From assembly GCA_028281385.1 (NCBI GenBank), contig JANQJY010000055.1, forward strand, positions 1 through 34,597: a stretch of DNA of 34,597 nucleotides. The letters are read 5' to 3'. The translations under genes were made by a program, and so were the position numbers. This document shows positions 1 through 8,304 of this stretch, piece by piece. The notes under the pieces were generated by a model, which worked only from the letters and a program-made list of their open reading frames with translations, did not search any database and was not told the DNA's origin. Positions within the stretch are counted from its first letter, which is position 1. Every line of letters starts with the position of its first letter. The DNA is from Rickettsiales bacterium (GTDB lineage Bacteria; Pseudomonadota; Alphaproteobacteria; Rickettsiales; UBA3002).

Positions 1-1
1 G

Positions 2-541
2 CTGATCGGGGAGATTCGCGACCGCGAAACCATGGAACATGCGATCAACTTTTCCGAAACCGGCCACCTTTGCGTGGCGACGCTGCACTCGAACAACGCC
101 AACCAGGCGATCGAGCGGATTCTGAATTTCTTCCCCGAAGAAAAACACCCGCAGGTGCGGCTGAATTTGTCGCTGAATCTAAGGGGCATTCTGTCGCAGC
201 GCCTAGTGCTCAACAAGGCTGGCGGGCGCTCACTGGCGGTCGAGGTGATGCTCAATAACGGGCTGATCAAAACCCTGATCGAGGAAGGCAAGATCCGCGA
301 GATCAAGGAGATGATCGAACGCGGCAGCAATGAAGGGATGATCACCTTCGACCAATCACTGTTCGAACTGTATCAGAAAGGCGAAATCTCCGAAGAGGTG
401 GCGATTGCCGAAGCCGATAATCCGTCAAACATCCGCCTGAACATCAAGCAGGTTCAGACCCAGGAAAAAGTCTCCGGCACACCCACCGTCGCCGATGCGC
501 GCGAGGAACGCCTCAAGCAGATGAAAGAGTTCAAGATTTAG
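2..541 (+). CDS. pilU: PilU/PilT-family type IV pilus retraction ATPase (3' part)
   Basis: The reading frame is open from base 2, so the 5' part lies outside the window. The visible 180 codons are the C-terminal half of a PilT/PilU secretion ATPase. They start in the Walker B/Asp-box segment (LIGEIRDRETMEHA), followed by the His-box segment (ETGHLCVATLHSNNANQA) and the region RILNFFPEE...LSQRLV. These features match PilU more closely than PilT, which usually has a GEMRD-type Asp box and a TLHTxSA segment. The family powers retraction or modulates pilus dynamics as a cytoplasmic hexamer at the inner membrane. The gene ends 23 bp from the convergent gene on the minus strand. The pilus-type assembly genes further right in the window fit a shared role, but they are on the other strand and not in the same operon. 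Confidence 0.9.
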   Translation: MIGEIRDRETMEHAINFSETGHLCVATLHSNNANQAIERILNFFPEEKHPQVRLNLSLNLRGILSQRLVLNKAGGRSLAVEVMLNNGLIKTLIEEGKIREIKEMIERGSNEGMITFDQSLFELYQKGEISEEVAIAEADNPSNIRLNIKQVQTQEKVSGTPTVADAREERLKQMKEFKI

Positions 542-564
542 CGACCCTGTCTGCGATGATGCTA

Positions 565-2298
565 TTAAGCAGTCATATTTTTTCCCGAATCTGTACCCCT
601 GTTGTCGGGCACGTTTGACTGCTCTCTACCTTCAGCAGGTCTGGCATCAGCAACCTCTAGGTTTTGCGGCGGTATGTCGGCTACCTTATCATAGACCTCT
701 TTATTAATCTGCCCCACCAGCCCTTGCTCTCCGGCCGCTTTATTCGTGGCCTCAATCGCCGCTTTGGTCCCGGCCATCGCCATCATATCGAGCGTCGCAG
801 AATCGACCTTACCCGTCGCGGCAAGCTCTTTGCCGGTTTTTCCTTTATAGAGCGCACCGTAATGCTCCTGCGCGGCTTTGAGTGCTGCTTCACTGCCGCT
901 GCCGAAATTACCGTCGGTCCAGTCGGCCCTTGTCACATCAATTGCTTCACCACGCCGGTTCTGTACGGTTTTCAACTTATCTGCAAAACCTTTATCCAAC
1001 TCGGCCTGACGTTGAATCCAGGTTTGTGCTTCTTTTGCTGCATCACCTTTGGTGCCGCGCTTCACTGGCTGGCCATCCACATTTGCCTGCTCCAATGCGG
1101 CAATAGACCCTGGACGATTTTCATTATAAAGCGCTTCAAGTTTTCCGGCGAGCTCTTTTGCTTCAGGTGAGTGCTTGTTAAGTGCTTTAATCGCTCCTAT
1201 GGCAGATGCTGCCTCCAATGTACGTGAGCCGGTAAACCCATCAGCACGTAACCCCTGCTTTTCCTGAAAGGCTTTAACCTCATCCGGATTCGTAGGATCC
1301 TCCACTCCCGCATCCCGCAGAATTTTTTCCACTGCCGCCTGCGATCGGTGTTGCCAAACTGAATCAAGACCTGCTGTCTCAATACCCTTAGAGCTCGTGT
1401 CAAGGTCAACATCATGAACGTGCAACGCATCCCCTGCAAGGCGCATATTACCCCCCTGCTGAAATTTACCTAATGCTTTATGTGCCGCAGCCTGGGCCTG
1501 GGTCTGGGCTTCTAGAGCTTCAAGCGCCGCTTGCTCCTCCGCCGGATCATAGCCTTGCGCCAGCCTGTTAAAATTAGGGCTGGTCAATTGATGGCCTGCC
1601 TTACGCAGACCATCTAATGCGCCACTTTTAGAACTCTTCGATGCGGCAGTATTTTCATCGATAAGGCTACCGGGCATTCTTTCATGCAGTGGCGGTTCCT
1701 TATCAATTGCATCGATCATTGCTCTGTCCAAACGATCACGTGCGGGTACCGAATCTCTAAAAACCTCAGCATGTTTCTGATAGAGCTCTTTAAATTTGTC
1801 ATGATGCTCTCCCCTCCCCGGACCAACATCATGCTTTTTTGCATAATCGACAAGCTCGTTAATCGCATTATCTATAGTGCTTAATTCATTCCTTACATGG
1901 CCGCCAATCTCTCTTTGCATTCGTGCAACTTCTGCCGGCCCCACATCCCTTACTGCCTCTGCCATGGTGACTGTACCACCCGACCTTCCGTCAGACACGC
2001 CTACATCCTTCCACGCTCTTTTAAACGCTTCCAGTTTATTCGGGTCAACCATGGCCTCCAAGGCCGCTGTTATTGATGCCCCTGCTTCAGCTTGAGTCTC
2101 ATTATTATAGATAGAGCCTTGCCGGGGGGAATAATATTGTGATGGATCTGCCCCGCTGAAACCCATTACATGATCTTTGAACGCACTTTCATTTTCGGTA
2201 ACGAAGCGCTGCAATGCCGCAGTTTCTAGCGCCATGCTACCTGAATTGATTTGTCTTGCCAGTTCCTTCACTGCAGTGACTCTGTCATTTATAGCCAT
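565..2298 (-). CDS. Uncharacterised cysteine-free protein with two peptidoglycan-binding-like segments
   Basis: I do not recognise this 577-residue protein as a named family. It has no signal peptide, no membrane segment and not one cysteine. It is largely alpha-helical by composition, with an Ala/Gln/Glu-rich stretch around residues 253-280. Two segments resemble the PG_binding_1 fold: about 320-365 (AAVEKILRDAG, then VKAFQEKQGLRADGFTGSRT) and, less clearly, about 457-508 (DGNFGSGSEAALKAAQ, then GKVDSATLDMMA). That fold binds peptidoglycan or sits in cell-wall hydrolases and secreted effectors, but no catalytic domain is visible. The start is well supported by an AAGGAG site 6 bp upstream of the ATG. 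It lies alone between pilU and the pilus-type operon, with 181 bp of AT-rich DNA upstream. A role at the cell wall is inference only. Confidence 0.75.
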   Translation of the reverse strand: MAINDRVTAVKELARQINSGSMALETAALQRFVTENESAFKDHVMGFSGADPSQYYSPRQGSIYNNETQAEAGASITAALEAMVDPNKLEAFKRAWKDVGVSDGRSGGTVTMAEAVRDVGPAEVARMQREIGGHVRNELSTIDNAINELVDYAKKHDVGPGRGEHHDKFKELYQKHAEVFRDSVPARDRLDRAMIDAIDKEPPLHERMPGSLIDENTAASKSSKSGALDGLRKAGHQLTSPNFNRLAQGYDPAEEQAALEALEAQTQAQAAAHKALGKFQQGGNMRLAGDALHVHDVDLDTSSKGIETAGLDSVWQHRSQAAVEKILRDAGVEDPTNPDEVKAFQEKQGLRADGFTGSRTLEAASAIGAIKALNKHSPEAKELAGKLEALYNENRPGSIAALEQANVDGQPVKRGTKGDAAKEAQTWIQRQAELDKGFADKLKTVQNRRGEAIDVTRADWTDGNFGSGSEAALKAAQEHYGALYKGKTGKELAATGKVDSATLDMMAMAGTKAAIEATNKAAGEQGLVGQINKEVYDKVADIPPQNLEVADARPAEGREQSNVPDNRGTDSGKNMTA

Positions 2299-2355
2299 TT
2301 TTGTCTCCTTTTTAATATAATATCAAACCACACAATCCCATGCTTTATGGCTTAC

Positions 2356-2384
2356 AATATAGCATAAATGTTAAGAAATGGTAA
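2356..2384 (-). promoter_or_regulatory. Possible sigma70-type promoter for the cysteine-free protein gene
   Basis: On the minus strand TTACCA and TATATT are separated by 17 bp, inside a very AT-rich 180-bp gap. The -10 box matches five of six consensus bases and the -35 box four of six. The start codon lies about 58 bp downstream of the -10 box. Other TATAAT-like hexamers occur nearby (around 2410), so the exact site is uncertain. Confidence 0.35.
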
Positions 2385-2479
2385 ATATTGGTAAAATTTT
2401 AGGCATTATATTATGGCTATATATTAACCTTTTGTGCTTCACCCAAGCCACCCTGACTCTACCTTAAACAGTATATCAA

Positions 2480-3229
2480 TCAGTCAATCGCCTTGAGAAA
2501 AGCCTTTTCCAGGCTTTTTTCCTTATGCGCCTTCTTAAAATCAGACGGCGTACCGAGATGGCGCAGTTCGCTGTCATGAATCACACCGATACGGTCACAA
2601 ATTTCGTCGATATCCGCCAGAATGTGCGAGCTGAAAAAAATCGTCTTTCCGACCTTTTTCAACTCCAAAAGCTTTTCTTTCAGCGCGATGCGCGCTCTGG
2701 GGTCCAGCCCGCTCATCGGTTCATCGAGAATCAGAAAAGGCTGATCGACCAGAAACGCGCCGAGCAATCCGAGCTTCTGCCCCATCCCTTTGGAATAACC
2801 TCCTACTTTCATATCAAGCGCCTTAGGATCAAGATCGAGTGCTGCGGCCATCGCACGCGCAATATCTAAGTCAAACGGACAACGATAATATTTACAGGTC
2901 AGCAATAAATATTCTCTGCCATATAAATAGCGTGACGGCGTAAATTTTTCGGGCAGATACGATAGGTGCCGGCGCGCCTCCACTTCTGTCGACGGCTGTC
3001 CGAAGAGCGACACCTCTCCCTTATCGGCAGAGGCCAGATCGATGATAATTTTAATCAAGGTGGTCTTGCCCACACCGTTCAGCCCGATCAGCCCGAACAA
3101 TTCCCCGGCCTTAAGCTCAAGACTGACATCCTTGAGCACCTGCTTGTCGCCATAGCGTTTGTCTACCGCAGATACCCTGAGTGGTGTTTCCTCCTGCATT
3201 GCGTTCTGAGATCTGGCGGCCCGTGTCAT
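2480..3229 (-). CDS. ABC transporter ATP-binding protein
   Basis: This 249-residue ATPase has a complete nucleotide-binding domain. Walker A is GLNGVGKTT at about 49-57, the signature segment is YSKGM at 145-149, Walker B is FLILDE at 165-170 followed by a D-loop (SGLDP), and the switch histidine sits in FFSSH near 200. It resembles the ATPases of ABC-2-type exporters (CcmA/NatA-like). No permease gene is adjacent or elsewhere in the window. It starts 24 bp after the stop of the GspB/PilP-like gene with a strong site (GAGGAGGAG) before the ATG, so it is probably the last gene of the pilus-type operon. Its substrate and partner are unknown. It could serve envelope assembly or simply be a co-transcribed passenger. 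Confidence 0.9.
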   Translation of the reverse strand: MTRAARSQNAMQEETPLRVSAVDKRYGDKQVLKDVSLELKAGELFGLIGLNGVGKTTLIKIIIDLASADKGEVSLFGQPSTEVEARRHLSYLPEKFTPSRYLYGREYLLLTCKYYRCPFDLDIARAMAAALDLDPKALDMKVGGYSKGMGQKLGLLGAFLVDQPFLILDEPMSGLDPRARIALKEKLLELKKVGKTIFFSSHILADIDEICDRIGVIHDSELRHLGTPSDFKKAHKEKSLEKAFLKAID

Positions 3230-3253
3230 ACTCTCCTCCTCATTGATCGCTTA

Positions 3254-4363
3254 CTATTTGGCGCGTACCGGGATGAACTGCTGAATAGTCTGCAGATTAT
3301 CGAGCAACTCATTCGATAAGGCGCGTTCATTCATGGTGCCCTGGCGCTGTGATGTGCCAAAAGTCGCACTTTTCAGCGCATTGCTGATCGCTTCCGCAGA
3401 AGTGGCCGGACGTCCCGACAGCGCCCCCGGCTGTGCGAGCAGATCATCCAACTGTTCCGGCGAAGGGGCAAATAGCGCCGGCTTATAGCTCCCTTCCAGC
3501 AACGCCATTTCTGCACCGACGAAACTCTGATTCGGGCGCATGGTTATCACGAATTCGCGGTCTTCCAATACATATTCTATTGATGCATCATTTGCCTGAC
3601 GGTGCCTGAACGGATGCTCATAGTTCTCATCATTACTGACCTGCTGCCACACACGCAATGCCGGCGCCAGCTGTACCGGCTGCCAGCCCAGCTTCACCCG
3701 TTGTTTGTCAATCGTTCTAACGCGCAGCCCCTCCAGTGCTTCATGCTCATTCTTCCTACTGGTCAAACGTTTGCCATTCACCCACACCGACCAGTCACTC
3801 GGATTCCGGTAAATGATGCTGCTTAGATAAAAAACGGGCAGAGGCTGTTCTTCCAGCTGTTCTCCTCCCTGCATATTGCGCAGCAGTTCCGACAAAATAT
3901 CACTTTCGTTGTTTTTTGGCTCATCCGTTGCCATCTGTGTCGGCCGGCTTAATTGTTCCTCATACACGCTGAGTACCCGTTGAATATTGAGAATATCCTC
4001 CGGTGCGAACATCAGTGAAATACCGAAATCACCCATCGAGCTTTCATATTGCGGCGGAATAATCGCCCGCGCCTGCGGCAGAGAAGCCTGCAGTCCCATG
4101 GTTGCTTCTTCCTCTACGACCGTGTCTTCCATTACAGATATTTCCTGTTCCGGGGCAACCGCCTCTGCTGCTTCCTCACTTATTTGCGTTTCCGGCAATG
4201 CTACGTCTGGTGAAGAGGCATTTCCCTGTTCTGCCGGCATCTCTCCCGGCATCGGCAATGTTTGCGGCAGCACCGGTGGTTCCGCACTCTGTGCCAGTAG
4301 AAGCCATGGCATGACCATACAGGCCAACACATATATACCTATTCTCACGACCTGTTTCTTCAC
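3254..4363 (-). CDS. GspB/PilP-like periplasmic assembly protein
   Basis: The chosen start is GTG at 4363, which overlaps the TGA of the upstream gene as GTGA and has an AAGGA site upstream. It gives 369 residues with an N-terminal hydrophobic signal or anchor at about 5-24. An earlier in-frame ATG at 4414 would put 17 charged residues before that segment and overlap the upstream gene by 55 bp. Residues 30-100 are Pro/Glu-rich, as expected of a periplasm-spanning linker. Residues about 176-235 (FYLSSIIYRNPSDWSVWVNG, then VRTIDKQRVKLGW) resemble the small beta domain of GspB/PilP/GspC proteins, which link the inner-membrane platform to a secretin. The C-terminal 130 residues, including a second beta-rich part around 255-285, I do not recognise. 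No secretin gene is seen in the window. Confidence 0.7.
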   Translation of the reverse strand: MKKQVVRIGIYVLACMVMPWLLLAQSAEPPVLPQTLPMPGEMPAEQGNASSPDVALPETQISEEAAEAVAPEQEISVMEDTVVEEEATMGLQASLPQARAIIPPQYESSMGDFGISLMFAPEDILNIQRVLSVYEEQLSRPTQMATDEPKNNESDILSELLRNMQGGEQLEEQPLPVFYLSSIIYRNPSDWSVWVNGKRLTSRKNEHEALEGLRVRTIDKQRVKLGWQPVQLAPALRVWQQVSNDENYEHPFRHRQANDASIEYVLEDREFVITMRPNQSFVGAEMALLEGSYKPALFAPSPEQLDDLLAQPGALSGRPATSAEAISNALKSATFGTSQRQGTMNERALSNELLDNLQTIQQFIPVRAK

Positions 4364-5013
4364 GGTGTCGTCCTTGTCCCTTCTGGCTTCGGCGGCTGGC
4401 GCAGCCCATACCATTCAAACCCGATATCCGAGCGCGCCAGTTCCGGCGTACCACCGGTGCTCATCTGCCGGAACGACTGAATATCCACCTGCCGCTGACG
4501 GCTGAAGCGTACATTCGTGAACTTCACCATCCCCGGCATGGATTCCAACATGCCGGCAATGAAGGAATAAAGATGTGTGTCCGACATTCCGCCCGCATTC
4601 AGCGTGATCGAGGCCCTGATCGGTTCCTCAGTGATGTTTTTGAATGCATTATCTTCTATTTTCTGCTCGGGACCGATATTCATATTAAGGCTGGTCAGCC
4701 GGTAGACATCTTTTAATTCTCCTACCACACGCGAGGCTTCTTTACGCGCAATATAAAAGTCGTTGTTAGCACGCCCCCCAATCAGCCGGTTATAGGTTTC
4801 GGACGATTTATCGGACTCATTAATCTGTTTTCGAATATCCGCGATTTCTCCTCTATCTTTGCTGATCTCACGGTTGATCCCCTGCTTTTCCTTCGTCGCG
4901 CTTTCCAGCCAGCCGGCGACCAATACCATCGCACCGGCCAGTCCGCCCAGTATGGCGAGCGCCACACCGCCTTCAATCAACAACCTCGTCCGTAATGTTT
5001 TAAATTTCTTCAT
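4360..5013 (-). CDS. PilO/GspM-like inner-membrane assembly protein
   Basis: The 217-residue protein has one membrane segment at about 12-34. A charged coiled-coil stretch follows (about 36-70), then a small periplasmic alpha/beta domain. This is the architecture of PilO and GspM, which pair with PilN/GspL beneath the outer-membrane channel. Sequence identity alone would not prove the family. Position does most of the work: its start overlaps the stop of the GspL/PilMN-like gene by 4 bp (ATGA), and its stop overlaps the next start by 4 bp (GTGA). This implies translational coupling and roughly equal amounts of the three proteins. Confidence 0.65.
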   Translation of the reverse strand: MKKFKTLRTRLLIEGGVALAILGGLAGAMVLVAGWLESATKEKQGINREISKDRGEIADIRKQINESDKSSETYNRLIGGRANNDFYIARKEASRVVGELKDVYRLTSLNMNIGPEQKIEDNAFKNITEEPIRASITLNAGGMSDTHLYSFIAGMLESMPGMVKFTNVRFSRQRQVDIQSFRQMSTGGTPELARSDIGFEWYGLRQPPKPEGTRTTP

Positions 5014-6797
5014 CGACTGCTTGCTACCTTACCATCCTCTCCGGGTTTTGGTCCGGTAATGGTCACCCGGATAATATCTTCTCCCTGTTTCAGCGTATCT
5101 ACCTGGCCGGTGGGATCGTCAAAATTGACCCGAATATCCTCGTTCTCGGAAATGGTGCCTGGCAGTTTTTCATGCACGATGTCAAACCGGTCGAACACCA
5201 GTTCCAGACGTTCGAGAAAAACATTGGCATCGCGCACCAGCCTAGTGCGATCACCGCCATGGCCAGTAAATTCCATTTCCATGGTAACGGAAAACTGCGG
5301 GTCTGGTTTGTCAGCCTTCTGCGCTGCAACCGGCGCTCTGCTGCGTCGCCCGGAAGACGCAGAAGCCGATCTGATCACCGCATCCTCCTGCAGGCCCCAG
5401 TCCAGCGAACGCACATAAATCTTTTCACCGAGCAGGGGGGCAATCTCGCGAATGAAGGTAAGCGGATTATGTACATCATGTTTCACTATACCATACAGAG
5501 CTGAAACCGCCATAACTCGCTCCGTATTATCATCCAGACTTTCCAGATCCTGCCGTGTTGCCACCAGTTCTTCCCGTGTAGTACGTCTCTCTGCCGTCAG
5601 ATTCCCGATTTCCGATTTCGTGCTGTTCACGGCGAAAAAATCGGTGACGATCGTCACCAGTAACCCGACAATCAACATTGCTGCAACGGCACGCATGGCC
5701 AATCGTCCATGATACAACAGATCAAGTTTTTTGGCATAGATCGGATTCAGCTTCAGCCCGTGTTTACGCATTCGCCCGAAAGCTGTCGCCAGCACCACAT
5801 CGGCAAAGCGGTCCGCCGACAGGGCAGCCTGTTCCAGCTTAAGCAACTCGGACACTTCAAACGGCGTATATAACTTCACATGACGGGCGTTGAATTTATT
5901 GACATCGACCGAGTGTTTGATCTCCTGCGCCAAGAGGATATTGATGTCAATCCCTGCATTTTCATTATAGCCGAGACGCTTTAGATACTCCATGGTGTTG
6001 AGCACTTCCTGCTCGACATTGCCCGCCATCACTTCCGCACTGCCATCCGCCATCGCCTGCGTCAGACGTGTAAACACCAGTTGGTTATCCTTCAGCACCA
6101 CCTGGCGGAATCCACTGACCTTGTCGTGACTCACCAACAACTGCCATGCGGACGGACCGCTTTCCGATTCGACTCCGGCCATCTGATTCAGTTCCGCAAT
6201 AAAATACTGCGCCTCTACCGGCACCAGATAAATCCCCTTGAAACGGTTCTCAAGTTCCAGCACCAGCTCCAGCCATTGCTGCAACTGCATATTGTTGGCC
6301 AGCGAAATCAGCAGAAAGTTCCACTCTTTGCGTCCCGATTTCTCACGGCCCAGGGATAGCGATCCCTTGATATCTTCCGGTGCAAAATCGCGGTCCAGCC
6401 GCCGTTGCACCAGCTTATTGACACTCAACGGACTGACCGGCGGCAACGTATGGCGAACATAGGATTGATCCATCAGATCCACCATCAGATAGATCGGCGA
6501 TTTCGGATGCGACGTTAAAATCTCGATAAAGGAATCAATATGTTCCTTTTCCGCACTGGGGGCAAACAGACGACGTACCAGCTTGCTTCCCTGCATGAAC
6601 ACTAAAATAGCACCGTCATCCCCGACAAACAGGATAAATTTCGAGCCCTTGCCCTGTAATCCTCCCCAGGACGCTTTCGGTATGGCAGATGCCCGCAATT
6701 TGGGGCCGTCAGACACTGATTTGGGACGCGCACCCTGCCCGCGCATCTCAGCAGGATTTTTCTTTTTGGGTTTGAGTTTGTCAAAAAAGCTGGCCAA
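5010..6797 (-). CDS. GspL / PilM-PilN-like fusion protein of a pilus or type II secretion platform
   Basis: The 595-residue protein has a basic N-terminus, then a long cytoplasmic region (about 50-350) that looks like the actin-like fold of PilM/GspL (FILFVGDDGAILVF, IYLMVDL, VNKLVQRRL). One membrane segment lies at about 367-388. A coiled coil (394-425) and a PilN-like periplasmic domain (440-585) follow, interrupted by a Ser/Arg/Ala-rich insertion near 478-500. PilM and PilN are usually separate genes, whereas GspL joins an equivalent of both in about 400 residues, so this one is unusually long. The start is TTG, 10 bp after the gspF-like stop, with an AAGGGTG site. No ATG or GTG is available in that frame nearby. 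It lies upstream of and is coupled to the PilO-like gene. Confidence 0.75.
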   Translation of the reverse strand: MASFFDKLKPKKKNPAEMRGQGARPKSVSDGPKLRASAIPKASWGGLQGKGSKFILFVGDDGAILVFMQGSKLVRRLFAPSAEKEHIDSFIEILTSHPKSPIYLMVDLMDQSYVRHTLPPVSPLSVNKLVQRRLDRDFAPEDIKGSLSLGREKSGRKEWNFLLISLANNMQLQQWLELVLELENRFKGIYLVPVEAQYFIAELNQMAGVESESGPSAWQLLVSHDKVSGFRQVVLKDNQLVFTRLTQAMADGSAEVMAGNVEQEVLNTMEYLKRLGYNENAGIDINILLAQEIKHSVDVNKFNARHVKLYTPFEVSELLKLEQAALSADRFADVVLATAFGRMRKHGLKLNPIYAKKLDLLYHGRLAMRAVAAMLIVGLLVTIVTDFFAVNSTKSEIGNLTAERRTTREELVATRQDLESLDDNTERVMAVSALYGIVKHDVHNPLTFIREIAPLLGEKIYVRSLDWGLQEDAVIRSASASSGRRSRAPVAAQKADKPDPQFSVTMEMEFTGHGGDRTRLVRDANVFLERLELVFDRFDIVHEKLPGTISENEDIRVNFDDPTGQVDTLKQGEDIIRVTITGPKPGEDGKVASSR

Positions 6798-6807
6798 TGC
6801 GTCACCC

Positions 6808-8010
6808 TTAAATATTCATTTGCGAGAAGGACTGGTAAAGCGGTCCGAAGACAGACGCAATCACCCAGAAAATCAACGCCCCCATTACGGCGGTCATGGT
6901 CGGCTGAATCATACCCACCATCGCATCCACCGCATCATTGACTTCGCGGTGATAGAAGAAATTCACATTCTCCAGCGCTTCATTCATATTACCGCTATCC
7001 TCACCTACTTTGAACATGCGTATCACCAGATTGGGGAATTGATTGGAAATGCGCAGCGAATTGGTCAGTGATTCCCCTTCCGTCACACTGCGAATGGCCG
7101 TGTCGATTGCTTCTTTCATCACGCGGTTACCCACGACATTCTTGGCAGCATCCAGCGCTTCGAGAATATCGATCCCGCTGCGGAACATCACGGAGAAAAA
7201 ATGGGTAAACCGCGCCAGATTGATCTTACGCACCGTTGAGCCAATCACCGGCAACTTCATCACCATCGCATCGACATTATAGGCAAACCCGTCGGAAACG
7301 CGGTACATAATACGGCAAAATATAAAGATGCTAATCGGCGTTAAAAAGATGGCGTACCAATAGTCCTGAAACATTTCCGATGTCCAGATTAGCGCACGGG
7401 TGTGGATCGGGATATCAAAGCCCTGATTAACGATAAAATCGACCAGCTTGGGTACGACAAACAGCATCAGCACCGCGATCACCAGACTCATCAGCACCAG
7501 TAACGCGGTCGGATAGGTAACCGCCTTGCGCACCTTGCGCCGCAGTTCCGACGACCATTTCATATGGTCCGACATATGTGCGAAGGACTCAGTCAGATTA
7601 CCGTTGACTTCCCCAGCCTGCACCAGCCCGACAAAGACGTTGCCGAAAATGCTCGGATAATGCGTCATCGCTTCAGACAGCTTTTCCCCGCCTTTCACCC
7701 GCTCGCAAATATCGGACATGATATCGCGCAGCTTGAGAGAATCCGTCGAATCACGCACATCCATCAGGGCTTCGTGAATCGGCACGCCGGCACGGTTGAG
7801 TTGTTCAAGGTGCAAACACATTATAATCAGATCCTTTTGTTTCACCCGCGAAGCAAAACCTGCCTTTTTTTCCTTTACTTCCTTATAATTGACCAGATCG
7901 AGACCGATATCCTTCAGACGCGATTCGAGATCGATATCGTTATCCGCCATCAGCTGACCACGGATGGTACGCCCCATTTCATTAATCGCAGAATATGTAT
8001 AATTCGGCAT
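6808..8010 (-). CDS. gspF: GspF/PilC-family inner-membrane platform protein
   Basis: The 400-residue protein shows the duplicated T2SSF fold of GspF/PilC. The first copy is at about 62-185 (LEQLNRAGVPIHEAL, FVGLVQAGEVNGNL). Membrane helices lie at about 168-192 and 212-236. The second copy is at about 265-390 (RFTHFFSVMFRSGIDILEAL, MFKVGEDSGNMNEAL) and ends in a third helix. The N-terminal YSAINEMGRTIRGQL segment is also typical. It forms the membrane platform that the GspE/PilB ATPase drives to polymerise pseudopilins. It is the first gene of the five-gene unit running down to the ABC ATPase, and a promoter with ideal spacing lies about 90 bp upstream of its ATG. Whether the machine is a pilus or a secretion system cannot be decided here. 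Confidence 0.93.
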   Translation of the reverse strand: MPNYTYSAINEMGRTIRGQLMADNDIDLESRLKDIGLDLVNYKEVKEKKAGFASRVKQKDLIIMCLHLEQLNRAGVPIHEALMDVRDSTDSLKLRDIMSDICERVKGGEKLSEAMTHYPSIFGNVFVGLVQAGEVNGNLTESFAHMSDHMKWSSELRRKVRKAVTYPTALLVLMSLVIAVLMLFVVPKLVDFIVNQGFDIPIHTRALIWTSEMFQDYWYAIFLTPISIFIFCRIMYRVSDGFAYNVDAMVMKLPVIGSTVRKINLARFTHFFSVMFRSGIDILEALDAAKNVVGNRVMKEAIDTAIRSVTEGESLTNSLRISNQFPNLVIRMFKVGEDSGNMNEALENVNFFYHREVNDAVDAMVGMIQPTMTAVMGALIFWVIASVFGPLYQSFSQMNI

Positions 8011-8098
8011 TTCCCAACACGCTGTTATTCGTATTTACTCGCGCACCCTAATCGATGCACCCACCCGCCGAGAGGTGAAATCTTTTTAATTATGAAGG

Positions 8099-8127
8099 AT
8101 TATACGTGTATATGCAGCAGATGTAAA
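8099..8127 (-). promoter_or_regulatory. Strong sigma70-type promoter for the gspF-like operon
   Basis: On the minus strand TTTACA and a perfect TATAAT are separated by exactly 17 bp. The predicted transcription start is near 8092, giving a leader of about 80 nt before the gspF-like ATG. It lies between that gene and the heptamer repeat, so the five downstream genes can be transcribed separately from the gspE-like gene. Confidence 0.65.
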
Positions 8128-8159
8128 CGCCTGATGAGCGGGCGGGGATAACGCAGAGA

Positions 8160-8303
8160 GAGGATTTAGGATTTAGGGGTGAGGATTTAGTATAGTTGTA
8201 TGCGTCTATGGACGCACAAGATATATTTTGTTCGCGAAGCGAACGCATTCCCTAATCCCTAAATCCTAACCCCTAAATCCTCACCCCTAATTCCTATATC
8301 CTC
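8160..8303. repeat. Inverted array of telomere-like heptamers (TTAGGRN type)
   Basis: Two 31-bp arms, 8160-8190 and 8273-8303, are inverted copies with 29 of 31 bases matching. Both arms, and the 20 or so bases inside the right arm, are built of degenerate 7-bp units close to TTAGGGG/TTAGGAT. Read on the minus strand, 8250-8304 keeps the 7-bp register for about eight units. The spacer holds two more perfect hairpins: 8201-8216 (TGCGTC/GACGCA) and 8230-8244 (GTTCGC/GCGAAC). The array ends next to the stop codon of the gspE-like gene, so it is transcribed as that gene's 3' end and may work as a terminator or attenuator. Confidence 0.85.
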
Positions 8304-8304
8304 A

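Noticed and set aside
2498-2520. Hairpin AAAAGCC/GGCTTTT followed by T residues on the plus strand
   Set aside because: It lies in the coding end of the ABC ATPase gene and no plus-strand transcript is expected to end there.
4364-4414. Longer start for the GspB/PilP-like gene at ATG 4414
   Set aside because: It overlaps the upstream gene by 55 bp and puts charged residues before the signal sequence; GTG 4363 fits a 4-bp coupled overlap.
8160-8303. Possible CRISPR array
   Set aside because: Units are 7 bp with no unique spacers, and the two arms are inverted rather than direct repeats; no cas gene is present.
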